This document shows positions 1 to 9,488 of a stretch of DNA of 64,000 nucleotides, piece after piece. The position numbers and the translations under genes are program-made. The notes under the pieces are model-generated. The model saw only the letters and a list, made by a program, of their open reading frames with translations. It was not told where the DNA came from and searched no databases. The stretch is from DATAXI01 sp963756185 (GTDB lineage: Bacteria > Verrucomicrobiota > Verrucomicrobiia > Chthoniobacterales > Chthoniobacteraceae), in contig CAVWMS010000008.1 of the NCBI GenBank assembly GCA_963756185.1, positions 124,001 through 188,000 on the forward strand. Direction: 5' to 3'. How positions within the stretch are numbered: the stretch's first letter is position 1; every line of letters starts with the position of its first letter.

Positions 1-2
1 AC

Positions 3-287
3 AAGGGCCACCTGGCCGCCGGAGTGGTGCTCTCGAATGTCCGGCTCGACCACGCGGAGATCGTCGTGACGCACGGCGGGGGGCTGATTCCCACCGGCCT
101 GCGCAAATTCGGGGCGATCATCGGCGACCGGACCGAAATCGGCTGCCACACCGTGCTTTCGCCCGGGTCGATCATCGGGCGCAATTGCCTGATGTATCCG
201 GGGACGCAATGGCGCGGGGTGGCGCCGGAGAACAGCATTATCAAGCATCGGCAGGCGGTGGAGATTGTGCCGCGGCACACGGATTGA
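3..287 (+). CDS. Hexapeptide-repeat (left-handed beta-helix) transferase, C-terminal part
   Basis: The reading frame is open at the left window edge, so only the last 94 residues are visible. The sequence shows a left-handed beta-helix periodicity (GAIIGDRTEIGCHTVLSPG, then SIIGRNCLMYPG), typical of the C-terminal acyltransferase half of UDP-GlcNAc pyrophosphorylase/GlmU-like or related sugar nucleotide acyltransferases. The last coil is followed by a short tail and a TGA stop. The substrate cannot be told from this part. It lies 70 bp upstream of the ebo-type operon on the same strand, with a CGAAATT repeat in the gap, so co-transcription is uncertain. Confidence 0.75.
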   Translation, partial: KGHLAAGVVLSNVRLDHAEIVVTHGGGLIPTGLRKFGAIIGDRTEIGCHTVLSPGSIIGRNCLMYPGTQWRGVAPENSIIKHRQAVEIVPRHTD

Positions 288-303
288 AGCGATGAAGGGG
301 CGA

Positions 304-337
304 CGAAATTCGAAATTCGAAATTCGAAATTCGAAAA
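304..337. repeat. CGAAATT short tandem repeat, copy 1
   Basis: Four full tandem copies of the 7-mer CGAAATT plus a partial fifth lie between the first gene and eboC. The same motif recurs at 3549-3572, 20903-20918, 26528-26559 and 57056-57079, always in short gaps next to gene starts or ends. Confidence 0.9.
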
Positions 338-356
338 CAAATAACCGGGAGGGCCG

Positions 357-1127
357 GTGAGCATGGGAGGTCCGGAGGGGAAGGGGGCGGCGGAAGCGAT
401 TCAGGCTTCGCCCGGGAGGCGCGGGGGTGGGATTTACCCGCTGTTTCAGCTTTTGCGGCCGCCGAACCTTTTTACCGTTCCGGGCGATCCGCTTTGCGGG
501 GCGCTGCTGGCCAGTCAAGGGGCCTGGTCGTGGCGCGTTGTGCCGCCCGTCGTGGCCAGCCTGGCCTGTTATTGCGCCGGGCTGATCCTGAACGACCTCG
601 CCGATCTCAAGGAAGACCTGCGGGACCGGCCTGGGCGTCCGCTGCCGAGCGGCGCCGTCTCGCGCCGGGCGGCGATTGCGCTGGCCGCGGTCTTCATCGC
701 CGTGGCGCTGGCCGCGGCGTCGCTGATAAACACGATCCTGCTGCTCCTGACCGGCCTGCTGCTGGTGGAGATTCTCTGGTACGATTTCATGGCGAAAAGG
801 AACGCGATCACCGGCCCCATCGCCATGGGGATTTGCCGTGGCCTCAGCGTGCTGCTGGGCGCGGCGGCAATCGCTCCCCCGCCGCCGCTCGCCGTCGGCG
901 CGGCGGCTGCGGTCGCTCTTTATATTGGCGCCGTCACGGCGCTTGCCCGCAACGAGACCCGCAGTCCCCGCATCCCGCGGCTCATCGGCGTGCTCATCAG
1001 CGCCCTGATCTTCATCCAGGCCGGTTTTTGCCTCCTAGCGGGGGGGACGGGCCGGATTGCCGCCGTTGTCCTGCTTGCCCTTTGGCCAATCAGCCGCTTA
1101 GTTGCCTCCCGCTTCTACGCCAGTTGA
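357..1127 (+). CDS. eboC: UbiA-like prenyltransferase EboC
   Basis: Multi-pass membrane protein of the UbiA family, about 255 residues. The aspartate-rich motif NDLADLKEDLRDRPGRPLPSG begins at about residue 79, and the second conserved segment YDFMAKRNAITGP lies about 60 residues later, followed by several hydrophobic helices. EboC members are a distinct UbiA branch that travels with eboD and eboE. The ebo cluster is linked to movement of metabolites from cytoplasm to periplasm (for example scytonemin precursors in cyanobacteria), and the exact reaction is not known. The start may be GTG 357 or ATG 363. Downstream, the EboF-like gene begins 12 bp after the stop, so this is an operon. No eboA or eboB is visible in the window. 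Confidence 0.85.
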   Translation: MSMGGPEGKGAAEAIQASPGRRGGGIYPLFQLLRPPNLFTVPGDPLCGALLASQGAWSWRVVPPVVASLACYCAGLILNDLADLKEDLRDRPGRPLPSGAVSRRAAIALAAVFIAVALAAASLINTILLLLTGLLLVEILWYDFMAKRNAITGPIAMGICRGLSVLLGAAAIAPPPPLAVGAAAAVALYIGAVTALARNETRSPRIPRLIGVLISALIFIQAGFCLLAGGTGRIAAVVLLALWPISRLVASRFYAS

Positions 1128-1139
1128 TATTTTCCCCCC

Positions 1140-2415
1140 GTGGCCACCAAACTCCTCGTCGTCCAGGTCGCTGCCCTTGGCTGGGACCTCGTCAAGAATA
1201 ACGCCGCGTTCCACCCGGCCGAGTCCTTTTTCCCGGCGGTGACCTGCACGGCGCAGGCCGGTTTTCGCACCGCGTCACTGCCGCGCGACCACGGGATGGT
1301 CTCGAATGGCGTCTGCCTTCCTCATCTGCGCAAGATTCTCTTCTGGGAACAATCTTCCGCGCTTGTCCACGGCCAGCGCATCTGGTCGCGTTATGGCGCG
1401 GCAGGGCGCAAGGTGGGCATGATGTTCTGGCAGCAAAGCCTGGGAGACGATGATCTCGATCTCGTCTTCTCACCTGCTCCCATCCACAAGCATTCCGGCG
1501 GCATGATCCAGGATTGCTACGCCAAACCCGACCGGCTTTCGCCATGGCTGAGATCGAGGGTCGGCCGCCCGTTCAACCTGATGCACTATTGGGGTCCCCT
1601 CGCCTCGAGCAAATCCAGCGCGTGGATCACCGACGCCACCTGCTCCATTCTGAGCGATGCCGAATTGGCCCCCGACCTTCTCTTCTCCTATCTCCCGCAT
1701 CTCGATTACGACCTTCAACGTTTCGGGCCCGGCAGCTCGCAAGCGCAAAAGTCGCTCGAATTTACCCTGGAGTGCATCGCGCGGCTGAAACGCGAGGCCG
1801 AGGCCCATGATTACCATTGGCTCTTCTACGGCGATTACGCCATCCAGTCCGTTTCCGGCGCCGTTTTCCCAAATCGCCGCCTGCGCGAAGCCGGTCTTCT
1901 GGCCACGCGCCGCATCAAGCAGATGCTCTACGCCGATTTCTTCTCGAGCCCTCGCCTTTGCGATGGTCGATCACCAGATCGCCCATGTTTTCGCCCGCGA
2001 TGCCCGATACTCCGACGCGGCGCGCGGCGCGCTCGCCAGCCTGGAAGGCATCGAATCCATTCTCGACCGCGAACAACAAGCCGCGCTCGGTCTCGATCAC
2101 CCGCGTAGCGGCGACCTGCTGCTCATCGCGAAGCCCGGGAATTGGTTCGCCTACCCATGGTGGACTGAAAGGAAAAATGCGCCCGACTACGCCACGCACG
2201 TCGACATTCACAACAAACCGGGGTATGATCCGTGCGAGTTGTTCTTCGGCTGGCCGCCCCCATCGGTCAGCATGGATACGTCGCGCATCCGCGGCTCGCA
2301 TGGCCGGCCCGGCGATACCGTCGCGTGGAGCACGTCGCTCGATTTTGCCGCCCGGCCGGCGACGATGCTGGACGTGGCGCGCCTGACCCAGGCCTGGCTC
2401 GACTCGCAAACATGA
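1140..2415 (+). CDS. EboF-like nucleotide pyrophosphatase/phosphodiesterase (frameshifted)
   Basis: Alkaline-phosphatase-superfamily protein. The first part (from GTG 1140) carries VQVAALGWDLV and FFPAVTCTAQAGF, which contains the metal-binding/nucleophile region; the second part carries MVDHQIAHVF and the late HVDIHNKPGYDPCELFFG segment. The two parts are in different frames. Removing one C from the CCC at 1949-1951 joins them as ...YADFFSSLAFAMVDHQ..., giving about 424 residues. Position between eboC and eboD, and its family, fit the phosphodiesterase member of ebo clusters (EboF). The frameshift is probably a sequencing error because all conserved parts survive. The stop overlaps the eboD start in an ATGA. 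Confidence 0.75.
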
Positions 2416-3545
2416 ATCCCCGCATCGATCAGCGCCTCGCCGTCCCCTTCGAGTTCCCGGTCATTTTCACCGACCACGTTTTTTCCGCGGACAATCCGGC
2501 GCTTCACAGCGCGCTGGTCCGGCTGAACGAGCCGGGCCCGCCGCGCGCGGTATTCTACGTGGACGAGGGAGTTCGTGCCGCCGCATCGGAAGCCGCGGCA
2601 TGGTGCGGCAAATGGAACGTCGCGCTCGCCGCGCCACCGCGCACGGTGCAGGGGGGTGAGGCGGTGAAGAATGATTGGCCGGGCGTGCAGCGCTTCGTCA
2701 CGGAGATGCTCGAGCTGCGCCTCGACCGCCATGCGTTCGTTATTATCGTGGGTGGCGGCGCGCTGCTCGATGCCGCGGGCTTCGCGGCGTCGCTGGTGCA
2801 TCGCGGACTGCGCGTGGTGCGCATTCCCACGACGGCGCTGGCCCAATGCGACGGCGGCGTCGGCGTGAAGACCGCGGTCAATTTCGCGGGCGGAAAGAAC
2901 GCCATCGGCACTTTTGCGCCGCCGTTCGCCGTGCTCAACGATTTCCAATTTCTCAAGACGCTGGCCGATCGCGAATGGCGCGGCGGCGTCGCGGAGGCAT
3001 TCAAGGTCGCCATCATCCGCGAGCGCGCCTTTTTTGATTTTCTTTGCGAAAACACCGCCGCCTTTCACGGGCGCCGCGAGGGCTCGATGCGGCACCTGGT
3101 CCAGCGTTGCGCGGAGTTGCACCTCGATCATATCCGAGCCGGGGGCGATCCCTTCGAAATGGGACGCGCGCGCCCGCTTGATTTCGGCCATTGGTCGGCG
3201 CACAAGCTCGAGTTGCTCTCGCATTTCCGCATCGGCCACGGCGATGCCGTGGCGGCGGGCATCGCGCTCGATTCCGCGTACGCCGCCGGCGAAGGCTGGC
3301 TGGCGCAAGAGGATTTTCCGCGCATTCACCGGGCGCTCACCGAGGCCGGTTTCCCGCTGTGGCACGCGGAATTGGAAAGTCCGGCCTTGCTCGAGGGCCT
3401 GCGCGAGTTCCAGGAGCATCTCGGCGGCGAGTTGTGCCTGACCTTCCCAGACGGTCTTGGCCGGCGCCGCGAGGAGAGCCATGTCGACCCCGCCAGGATC
3501 CGCGCTGCCATCGCGCGCTTGAAACATCTCGCTTCCGCGCGCTGA
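2412..3545 (+). CDS. eboD: 3-dehydroquinate synthase-like protein EboD
   Basis: 377-residue member of the sugar-phosphate cyclase family (3-dehydroquinate synthase fold). The dinucleotide/metal region is visible as IIVGGGALLDAAGF, then VVRIPTTALAQCDGGVGVKTAVNF and GGKNAIGTF; the later DFGHWSAHKLE contains metal-binding histidines and FRIGHGDAVAAGIALD another. This is the EboD branch, not the housekeeping aroB, judged by its place between eboF- and eboE-like genes. ATG 2412 overlaps the upstream stop by 4 bp, which suggests translational coupling. The product of the EboD reaction is not established. Confidence 0.85.
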   Translation: MNPRIDQRLAVPFEFPVIFTDHVFSADNPALHSALVRLNEPGPPRAVFYVDEGVRAAASEAAAWCGKWNVALAAPPRTVQGGEAVKNDWPGVQRFVTEMLELRLDRHAFVIIVGGGALLDAAGFAASLVHRGLRVVRIPTTALAQCDGGVGVKTAVNFAGGKNAIGTFAPPFAVLNDFQFLKTLADREWRGGVAEAFKVAIIRERAFFDFLCENTAAFHGRREGSMRHLVQRCAELHLDHIRAGGDPFEMGRARPLDFGHWSAHKLELLSHFRIGHGDAVAAGIALDSAYAAGEGWLAQEDFPRIHRALTEAGFPLWHAELESPALLEGLREFQEHLGGELCLTFPDGLGRRREESHVDPARIRAAIARLKHLASAR

Positions 3546-3548
3546 TTC

Positions 3549-3572
3549 TTCGAATTTCGAATTTCGAATTTT
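3549..3572. repeat. TTCGAAT short tandem repeat, copy 2
   Basis: Same 7-bp repeat as at 304-337, in reverse-complement phase (TTCGAAT TTCGAAT TTCGAAT), lying in the 35-bp gap between eboD and eboE and ending 9 bp before the eboE GTG start. Confidence 0.85.
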
Positions 3573-3580
3573 CCCCTCCC

Positions 3581-4744
3581 GTGCCGCTGACCTATTGCCT
3601 CAACGTCCACCCGGGCGAGACGTGGCCCGAGAATTTCGCCACGCTGCACACCAGCGTCCCGGAAGTGCGCGACCTGGTCTCACCGGGCGAACCTTTCGGC
3701 CTCGGACTCCGCCTCAGCGCGGCGGCCGCGGCGGAATTGGATGATCCGGCGCAGCTTGACGTGCTGGCGCGCCATCTTCGGGAGAACGGCCTGTACGTTT
3801 TTACGATCAACGGCTTTCCGTTTGGCCGCTTCCATGGCGGGCCGGTGAAGGAGAATGTCTACGCGCCCGACTGGCGTTCCCCGGAGCGCCGTGATTACAC
3901 CAACCGGCTCGCGAACATTCTTGCCGCGCTCATTCCGGAGAACTCGACGGGCAGCATTTCGACCGTCCCGTGTTCGTGGAAACCGTGGATTCAAACCCGG
4001 GCCGATCTCGAATCGATCCTGGATCATCTCACCGATTGCGTGGCCCATTGCGCCGGCATCGCGGAACGCGGGCGCGGCGACATCCTCCTTGCGCTCGAGC
4101 CGGAGCCGGGTTGTCTGCTCGAGACCACGCCCGAGACAATCCGCTTTTTCAACGAACATCTATTCACGACCGGCGCGGCGATGCTGGCCGCGAAGACCAA
4201 TTCCTCGCGCGATTCCGCGCGTGAATTGCTCCGCCATCACCTTGGCGTCTGCATCGATACCTGCCACGCGGCGCTTCAATTCGAGGATCCATTCGAGTCG
4301 CTGCGTCGATACGAAGCCGGGAACATTCGCGTCCCGAAAATTCAAATCTCGTCGGCGATTCGTATCGACGCCTCCGCCGCGGAAGCATTGCGACCCTTCG
4401 TTGAGCCGGTCTATCTCCACCAGGTCAAGGCGCGAACCTCGAGCGGAGATATCCTTGGGTGGGCCGATCTCCCCCAGGCCCTCGACGAAATTCCTACGGC
4501 CGACGCGCGCGAGGTGCGCGTGCATTTCCATGTTCCCCTTCATTTTCAGGAAGATGGTCCGCTTCGCTCGACATCAAACCTTCTAACTCCCGGTTTGCTG
4601 ACTTACATAAGTCGCGACCCGCTCGCGCACCTTGAGATAGAAACTTACACTTGGGACGTTCTTCCGCCATCGCTCCGGTCCACATCGCTGGAAACCAGCA
4701 TCGCTCGCGAGTTCCAATGGTTGCGGGATATTGCATCCATTTAG
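3581..4744 (+). CDS. eboE: Metabolite traffic protein EboE (TIM-barrel)
   Basis: 387-residue protein of the xylose-isomerase-like TIM-barrel superfamily. EboE hallmarks are clear: LTYCLNVHPGETWPENF at the N-terminus, FGLGLRLSAAAAAEL, VFTINGFPFGRFHGGPVKENVYAPDWR, GSISTVPCSWKPW and LGVCIDTCHAAL. I chose GTG 3581 because the family begins with the LTYCxNxHPGE segment and the in-frame codons before it derive from the CGAAATT repeat. It ends the ebo-type operon. EboE is required with EboC/EboD for metabolite export phenotypes in cyanobacteria; its biochemical reaction is not known. Confidence 0.88.
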   Translation: MPLTYCLNVHPGETWPENFATLHTSVPEVRDLVSPGEPFGLGLRLSAAAAAELDDPAQLDVLARHLRENGLYVFTINGFPFGRFHGGPVKENVYAPDWRSPERRDYTNRLANILAALIPENSTGSISTVPCSWKPWIQTRADLESILDHLTDCVAHCAGIAERGRGDILLALEPEPGCLLETTPETIRFFNEHLFTTGAAMLAAKTNSSRDSARELLRHHLGVCIDTCHAALQFEDPFESLRRYEAGNIRVPKIQISSAIRIDASAAEALRPFVEPVYLHQVKARTSSGDILGWADLPQALDEIPTADAREVRVHFHVPLHFQEDGPLRSTSNLLTPGLLTYISRDPLAHLEIETYTWDVLPPSLRSTSLETSIAREFQWLRDIASI

Positions 4745-4809
4745 AGCGCTTCAACAATATTTGTGGCCTCTGCCGTCCCTCCGGGACTTGACCACGTTTG
4801 GGCGTGAAT

Positions 4810-4856
4810 GCAGGGGTTCAAACCCCTGCCTATTATATGTCGTCCCCTTCGGGGAC
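4810..4856. terminator. Two stem-loops between convergent eboE and hpt
   Basis: A 9-bp perfect stem with a 2-nt spacer (GCAGGGGTT/AACCCCTGC, 4810-4829) is followed by a 6-bp stem GTCCCC-TTC-GGGGAC (4842-4856). They sit between the converging eboE and hpt genes. There is no clear T-tract, so they could be terminator-like structures or repeats. Confidence 0.5.
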
Positions 4857-4922
4857 TCTTCAGGCGGCTTGCGCGGCTCAACAAGACCTATGGCCGATGG
4901 CTTCCCGGCGCATTTGAGCCTC

Positions 4923-5462
4923 TTACTTTTGATCCGTCCTTTTCAGTGTGCCTACAAAGGGAAGGTTTCTGTAGCGCTCCTGGTAATCGAGTCCATATCC
5001 CACCACGAACTCGTCTTCTATCTCGAAGCCGACATACTCCGCCTCCACCTGTCTGCGGCGCGTTTTGCGTTTGCTGAGCAGCACACATATCTTCACGCTC
5101 AGCGGTCCGCATTCATCGACAAACCTTTTCGTAATTGCATCCAGGGTAAGTCCGCTGTCCAGGATATCATCCACGATCAATACATGCCGCCCCTTGATGT
5201 CCGGAAGCGATAACTGTCCAAATACAACGTTCCCGCTTGTCCCGGTTTCGCCGTGGTAACTGGCCACGGAAACGCAATCCAGTTTCAACGGCAGCGGGAT
5301 GCGGCGCAGCAAATCCGCGGTGAACATCAGCGCGCCGGTCAGTACGGCCACGACCGTCAGCTCGGCGCCCCGGTAATCCTCCGTGATTCGAGCGGCCAGT
5401 TCGTCAATGCGCGCCTGGATCGTGGCCGTGTGAAAGAGGATGCGCTCGATGTCTTCGTCCAT
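4923..5462 (-). CDS. hpt: Hypoxanthine phosphoribosyltransferase
   Basis: 179-residue type I phosphoribosyltransferase that converts hypoxanthine or guanine plus PRPP to IMP or GMP. The PRPP loop reads VLIVDDILDSGLTLDAI (acidic DD pair and the following loop), and the flexible-loop region is VASYHGETGTSG. The C-terminus has the VGYGLDYQERYRNLPFVGTL signature of bacterial Hpt. The ATG start gives the usual length. It is a single gene, convergent with the ebo operon and divergent from the sensor kinase gene. Confidence 0.95.
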   Translation of the reverse strand: MDEDIERILFHTATIQARIDELAARITEDYRGAELTVVAVLTGALMFTADLLRRIPLPLKLDCVSVASYHGETGTSGNVVFGQLSLPDIKGRHVLIVDDILDSGLTLDAITKRFVDECGPLSVKICVLLSKRKTRRRQVEAEYVGFEIEDEFVVGYGLDYQERYRNLPFVGTLKRTDQK

Positions 5463-5685
5463 GTCCGGCGGGCGGATGCTGGCCGAGGCGGTAGTTGAAG
5501 TCCATCGCGTTCTTCGGGCGCCGGCGGGTATAGTACTTGGTATTATCTTCTATGCCGCAAAGTGCATTCGCGGTGGTTAGTTGGAATTAGACGGTTCAAG
5601 TACGTCATTTACCCCATTCCATGCTTGCTCTCCATTTTCTGACCTGCTTAATCTCAACATAGCGAGTGAGATTCACCCGCTTCAG

Positions 5686-8012
5686 ATGCAGATAACCCCC
5701 TCTCTGAAACTCCGGTATCGTGAGTTTTTCGACAGTATGCCGGTGGGGTTCTTTGCTATTTCCCTGGACGGCCGCGTGCTCGATGCAAACCCCGCGATGG
5801 TTGCCATGCTGCGCTACCCGAGCCGCGATCAATTGCTCGAGGCCAATATCGCCGACTTCCAACTGGATCCCGCCGATGCCCGCCGCGTCGCGGCGAAATT
5901 GCGGCAGGGCGGTGAGATCGACGGACTGGAAGTCCAGATGGGCCGCACCGACGGCACCACCATCTGGCTCTCCGCCAGCGCGCGTCCCGCGCGCGACGAG
6001 CATGGACGGCTCCTCTATTATCAAGGGGCCGTCGAGGACATCACCGAGCGCAAACTGGCCGAGGAGGCCGCGCGCGAAAGCGAGCGCCGCTTCGAGACCT
6101 TCATGGATCACACACCGGTCGTCGCTTTCATCAAGGACGAAGAGGGCCGCTACGAATACGCGAACAAGCCGTGCCTGCGTTTTTTCAACAAGCAGCGGCA
6201 CGAACTCTACGGCCGCACCGATCACGAACTGCTGCCCGCGGACGTGGCCGATTCGTTGCGCGCGCACGACCTCGCCGTGATTCGCAAGCACCACAGCCTC
6301 GAAGCCATCGAAAAACTCACCGGCTCCGACGGCGAGACCCGCACCTTCATGGTCGTCAAGTTTCCCATTTCCGACCTGTCGAACCGCAACTTCGTCGGCG
6401 GTTTTGCCGTCGATATCACCGACCGGCGCCGTGCCGAGGAAGCGGAGCGCCGCATCGCCCGACGATTCTGCGACCTGTTTGAAAGCTCCCCGGATGCCAT
6501 CTTCGTCCAGGACCTCGAGGGCAATATCCTCGACGCGAATCCCGAGGCCTGCACCCTGTGCGGGCGCGTCCGCGAAAATCTGGTGGGCGGCAGCATGAAC
6601 GATCTCATCCCGCCGGAAAACCTGGCCGAGCTTCTCAAGGCCGTGCCGCGCCTGGCCCGCGGCGAAATTTCGCACGCCGAAACCGTCGTCCGCTCCGCCG
6701 ATGGCCGCGTGACACCGGTGGCCATCTCGTGCAGCCGCATCGAGTTCACCGGGCGGCCCGCGCTGCTGATGCACGCGCGCGACACGAGCGATCAAAAGCG
6801 CCTCCAGGAGCTATTCCATCAGGCCCAGAAAATGGAGGCCGTGGGGCGCCTGGCCGGCGGCATCGCGCATGACTTCAACAACCTGCTGACCGCCATCCTG
6901 GCTACAACGAGCTGGTCTTCGGCGGCCTGAATGCCCACGACCCGCTGCGCCGCAGCAGCGAGGAGGTGCGCAAGGCCGCCGAGCGCGGCGCGGGCCTCAC
7001 CAGACAGTTGCTCGCGGTCAGCCGCAACCAGAGTCTCCAGCCGCGCGTGGTCGACCTCAATTCCTCGGTGGCCGATATCGAAAGAATGCTCCGCCGGCTG
7101 ATCGGCGACGAAATCGAACTCTCCGTGATCCCGTGCCCGAAGAGCGCATGCGTAAAGGCCGACCCGAGCCAGATCGAGCAGGTCCTCATCAATCTCGCCG
7201 TCAACGCCCGCGACGCCATGCACTCCGGCGGCCAGCTTTTCATCCGCATCTCGAGCACGACCCTCTCGACGCCACTGGATGTCGCTCCGGATTTGCCGGC
7301 GGGCGATTACGTGGTGCTGCGCGTCACCGACACCGGCGCGGGCATGACCGACGAGGTGCGCGCCCGCATCTTCGAGCCCTTCTTCACGACCAAGGCTCCC
7401 GGCAAGGGCACGGGCCTGGGCCTCGCCACCTGCTACGGCATCGTCAAGCAAAGCGGCGGACGCATCCTGTGCGACAGCTCGCCCCATCGCGGCACCACGT
7501 TTTCCATTTATCTGCCGCAGGTCGTCGGCAAGGCCGATCCCGCCAGCGTCGAGTCCATGGCGCCGCTGCCGCGCGGCGCGGGCACCATCCTGGTGGTCGA
7601 GGATGCCGCCGGTGTCCGTTCGCTCACCGTTCGCGTGCTGCGCTCGCTCGGCTACGATTTGCTCGAGGCGGAAAACGGTTTCGACGCATTGACCGTCATC
7701 TCCGGCTGCGGCATCCGGAAGATCGACCTCATCCTCACCGATGTGACGATGCCGAAAATGGGCGGGCGCGAATTGATCGAGCGCATCCGCGCGGACCGTC
7801 CCGATATGCGCGTTGTTTTCACCTCCGGCGCTCCCGGAGCCGACACGGCGCTCAAAGCCCTCTTCAACCATCCCGGCACGGCTTTCCTGCACAAACCCTT
7901 CAGCCCCGCCGAACTCGCCCGCACGGTCCGCGACGTCATCACCTCCGAATCCTTCTCGCACCTCAACGGTTCCTCGACTCCCGTTCCCGTTCCGATTTTG
8001 GTGGAAACGTAA
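5686..8012 (+). CDS. PAS-domain hybrid histidine kinase with receiver (frameshifted)
   Basis: Soluble hybrid sensor kinase with no transmembrane segment. In order: three PAS domains (LRYREFFDSMPVGFFAIS..., FETFMDHTPVVAFIKDEEG..., FCDLFESSPDAIFVQDLEG...), a HisKA domain with the phospho-acceptor in GGIAHDFNNLL, a HATPase_c domain (NLAVNARDAMHSG, DTGAGM, FEPFFTTK, GTGLGLAT) and a C-terminal receiver with phospho-Asp in LILTDVTMPKMGG. The frame breaks just after ...NNLLTAIL (position 6900): adding one G restores the standard GYNELV continuation, so a G-run contraction is likely. Start ATG 5686 is preferred because an upstream extension has no family similarity; TTG 5581 is possible. The signal sensed is unknown. 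Confidence 0.88.
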
Positions 8013-8025
8013 TCCGCCTCGGCGA

Positions 8026-8769
8026 TCAGGTCGCGAAATCCAGCGCGGCGCCCAAGTCCACCGCCGGCGCCTCATGCCTCGAGGACATCCAGATCGCCTG
8101 GCGCGCCGGGACGAATCGCGCATGCCCAAAATTCCGCCAGCCCGCCTCATGCGCGAGGTCGCCCAATTCCTGGTATGAAAACGACCGCTCGACCGAGAGC
8201 TTCGCGTCGTGCCGCGTCATCGCGTCGCGCGCGGCGACCTTGGTGACGGCCTGCACGCATGCCCATGTGAACCAGGTCCGCTCGAGGTCCGCGACCAGCA
8301 CCTTGTCATGCGACAGCTCGCACGCGCGGCGCAGCACCTTCATCGCGTCGAGCTCGGAAAAATGGTGCAGCGCCAGCGAGCAGCAGACGACGTCGTAAGT
8401 CATCGCGTCGCAATAATTGCGCGCGTCTCCACGGACGAAATGAATCTCCGGGTAGCCGGTGCTGGCGCGCCGCGCGATCTCGAGCGTCGCGGGTTGCAGG
8501 TCCACCGCGTCGATTTGCACCGATACGCCGTGCCGCCGCGCCCAATTGACGATCATTCGCGGGATGTCGCCGAATCCCGTGGCCAGGTCCAGCAGCCGGT
8601 AGCTGCGCCCGGTCTGGAGCCAGCGGCGCATGAAATGACGCACCAGGCTGTAGGCGCCGAAGTATTGGTTGAGGACACGGAGGTTCCGCAGGCTCGCCTC
8701 GAGCTGTGGGTTCACCGGCTGCCGGACATCGAGCAATTCTGTTTTTGCCTCGTTGTAAACGCGCCTCAT
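8026..8769 (-). CDS. Class I SAM-dependent methyltransferase
   Basis: 247-residue Rossmann-fold methyltransferase. Motif I is LLDLATGFGDIP at about residue 78, motif II VDLQPATLEIAR, and the post-motif region SLALHHFSE is of the UbiE/MenG-like type (methyltransferase domain 11/25). The N-terminus contains LRNLRVLNQYFGAYSLVRHF, common in a branch acting on polyprenyl or polyketide-derived small molecules. The substrate cannot be assigned. The gene points the same way as the PgeF-like and TolC genes upstream, 51 bp from the former. Confidence 0.85.
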   Translation of the reverse strand: MRRVYNEAKTELLDVRQPVNPQLEASLRNLRVLNQYFGAYSLVRHFMRRWLQTGRSYRLLDLATGFGDIPRMIVNWARRHGVSVQIDAVDLQPATLEIARRASTGYPEIHFVRGDARNYCDAMTYDVVCCSLALHHFSELDAMKVLRRACELSHDKVLVADLERTWFTWACVQAVTKVAARDAMTRHDAKLSVERSFSYQELGDLAHEAGWRNFGHARFVPARQAIWMSSRHEAPAVDLGAALDFAT

Positions 8770-8820
8770 GTGAAAGCAGAATATCGCTCATTTTGGCCCG
8801 GCTGCGAAGCAGAAAAAGTC

Positions 8821-9474
8821 CTACGCCCCGATCTCGAGCAGCGCCAGCAGCCGGCCGGTGCGCCCTTTCTCCACCCGATAAGAGTAATACCTATCCAGGT
8901 CCGCGCCCGTATTTGCGCCGCAATCGGCCACCTGTCCCACCCCCGCATGCCGCAATTGCCGCGCGATTTCCGCCGCGAAATCCACTTCATATAGTGGTGG
9001 GCGAATGCACGGGCTCAACTGGGCTACGATGTTTTGCGGATCGCTGCCGTACTCGCGCATCATGGTTTCGACGGCCCGCGGCGCGATTCCCAGTTCCGTC
9101 CCCTTTTTGCCGGAATGGAGGAGCCCGATCGCCCGCGCCACCGGGTCCACGAGGTAGATCGCGCAGCAATCGGCCACGTAAATGCCCAGGCAGAGCCCCG
9201 GCACATTCGTCACCAGGCCATCCGTCCCTGCGGCCTCGGAGGTGGCCGCCTCCTTCAGGACCGCGACCCGGTTCCCATGCACCTGCCGCGCGATGGCAAA
9301 GGGATCGACCGCCATTCCCAGATCGCGCCGCGCCGCCGCGTGATGCCGCGCCAGCAGGTCGAGGGCCTCCGCCCGGTCCGCGCGCACATCCAACCCAGGC
9401 ACACGGCACAGGAAAGCATGCCGGAATCCCGGCAGCCGCGCGAGCGCGTCGAAGGTCTCAACCGGTGGTTTCAT
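8821..9474 (-). CDS. pgeF: PgeF/YfiH-family purine nucleoside phosphorylase-laccase-domain protein
   Basis: About 217 residues of the multicopper-oxidase-like/laccase-domain family now known as PgeF (peptidoglycan editing factor) or bacterial FAMIN-like purine nucleoside phosphorylase. The conserved zinc/active-site parts are seen: QVHGNRV, GTDGLVTN, VADCCAIYLVDP, IGLLHSGKKGT and SPCIRP.LYEVD. The second motif has H-S-G-K-K where H-A-G-W-R-G is more usual, so this is a divergent branch. Met at 9474 is chosen over upstream in-frame codons because the family starts near the ...FRHAF strand. It lies 14 bp after the TolC gene on the same strand. Confidence 0.8.
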   Translation of the reverse strand: MKPPVETFDALARLPGFRHAFLCRVPGLDVRADRAEALDLLARHHAAARRDLGMAVDPFAIARQVHGNRVAVLKEAATSEAAGTDGLVTNVPGLCLGIYVADCCAIYLVDPVARAIGLLHSGKKGTELGIAPRAVETMMREYGSDPQNIVAQLSPCIRPPLYEVDFAAEIARQLRHAGVGQVADCGANTGADLDRYYSYRVEKGRTGRLLALLEIGA

Positions 9475-9488
9475 TCCACCCGGCGAAA

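Noticed and set aside
2208..3527. A 439-codon minus-strand frame over eboD
   Set aside because: Antisense to the conserved sugar-phosphate-cyclase domain; no recognisable motifs.
6895..6966. Programmed frameshift in the sensor kinase
   Set aside because: No slippery heptamer or structure was visible, and an identical kind of single-base indel occurs in unrelated genes, so sequencing error is simpler.
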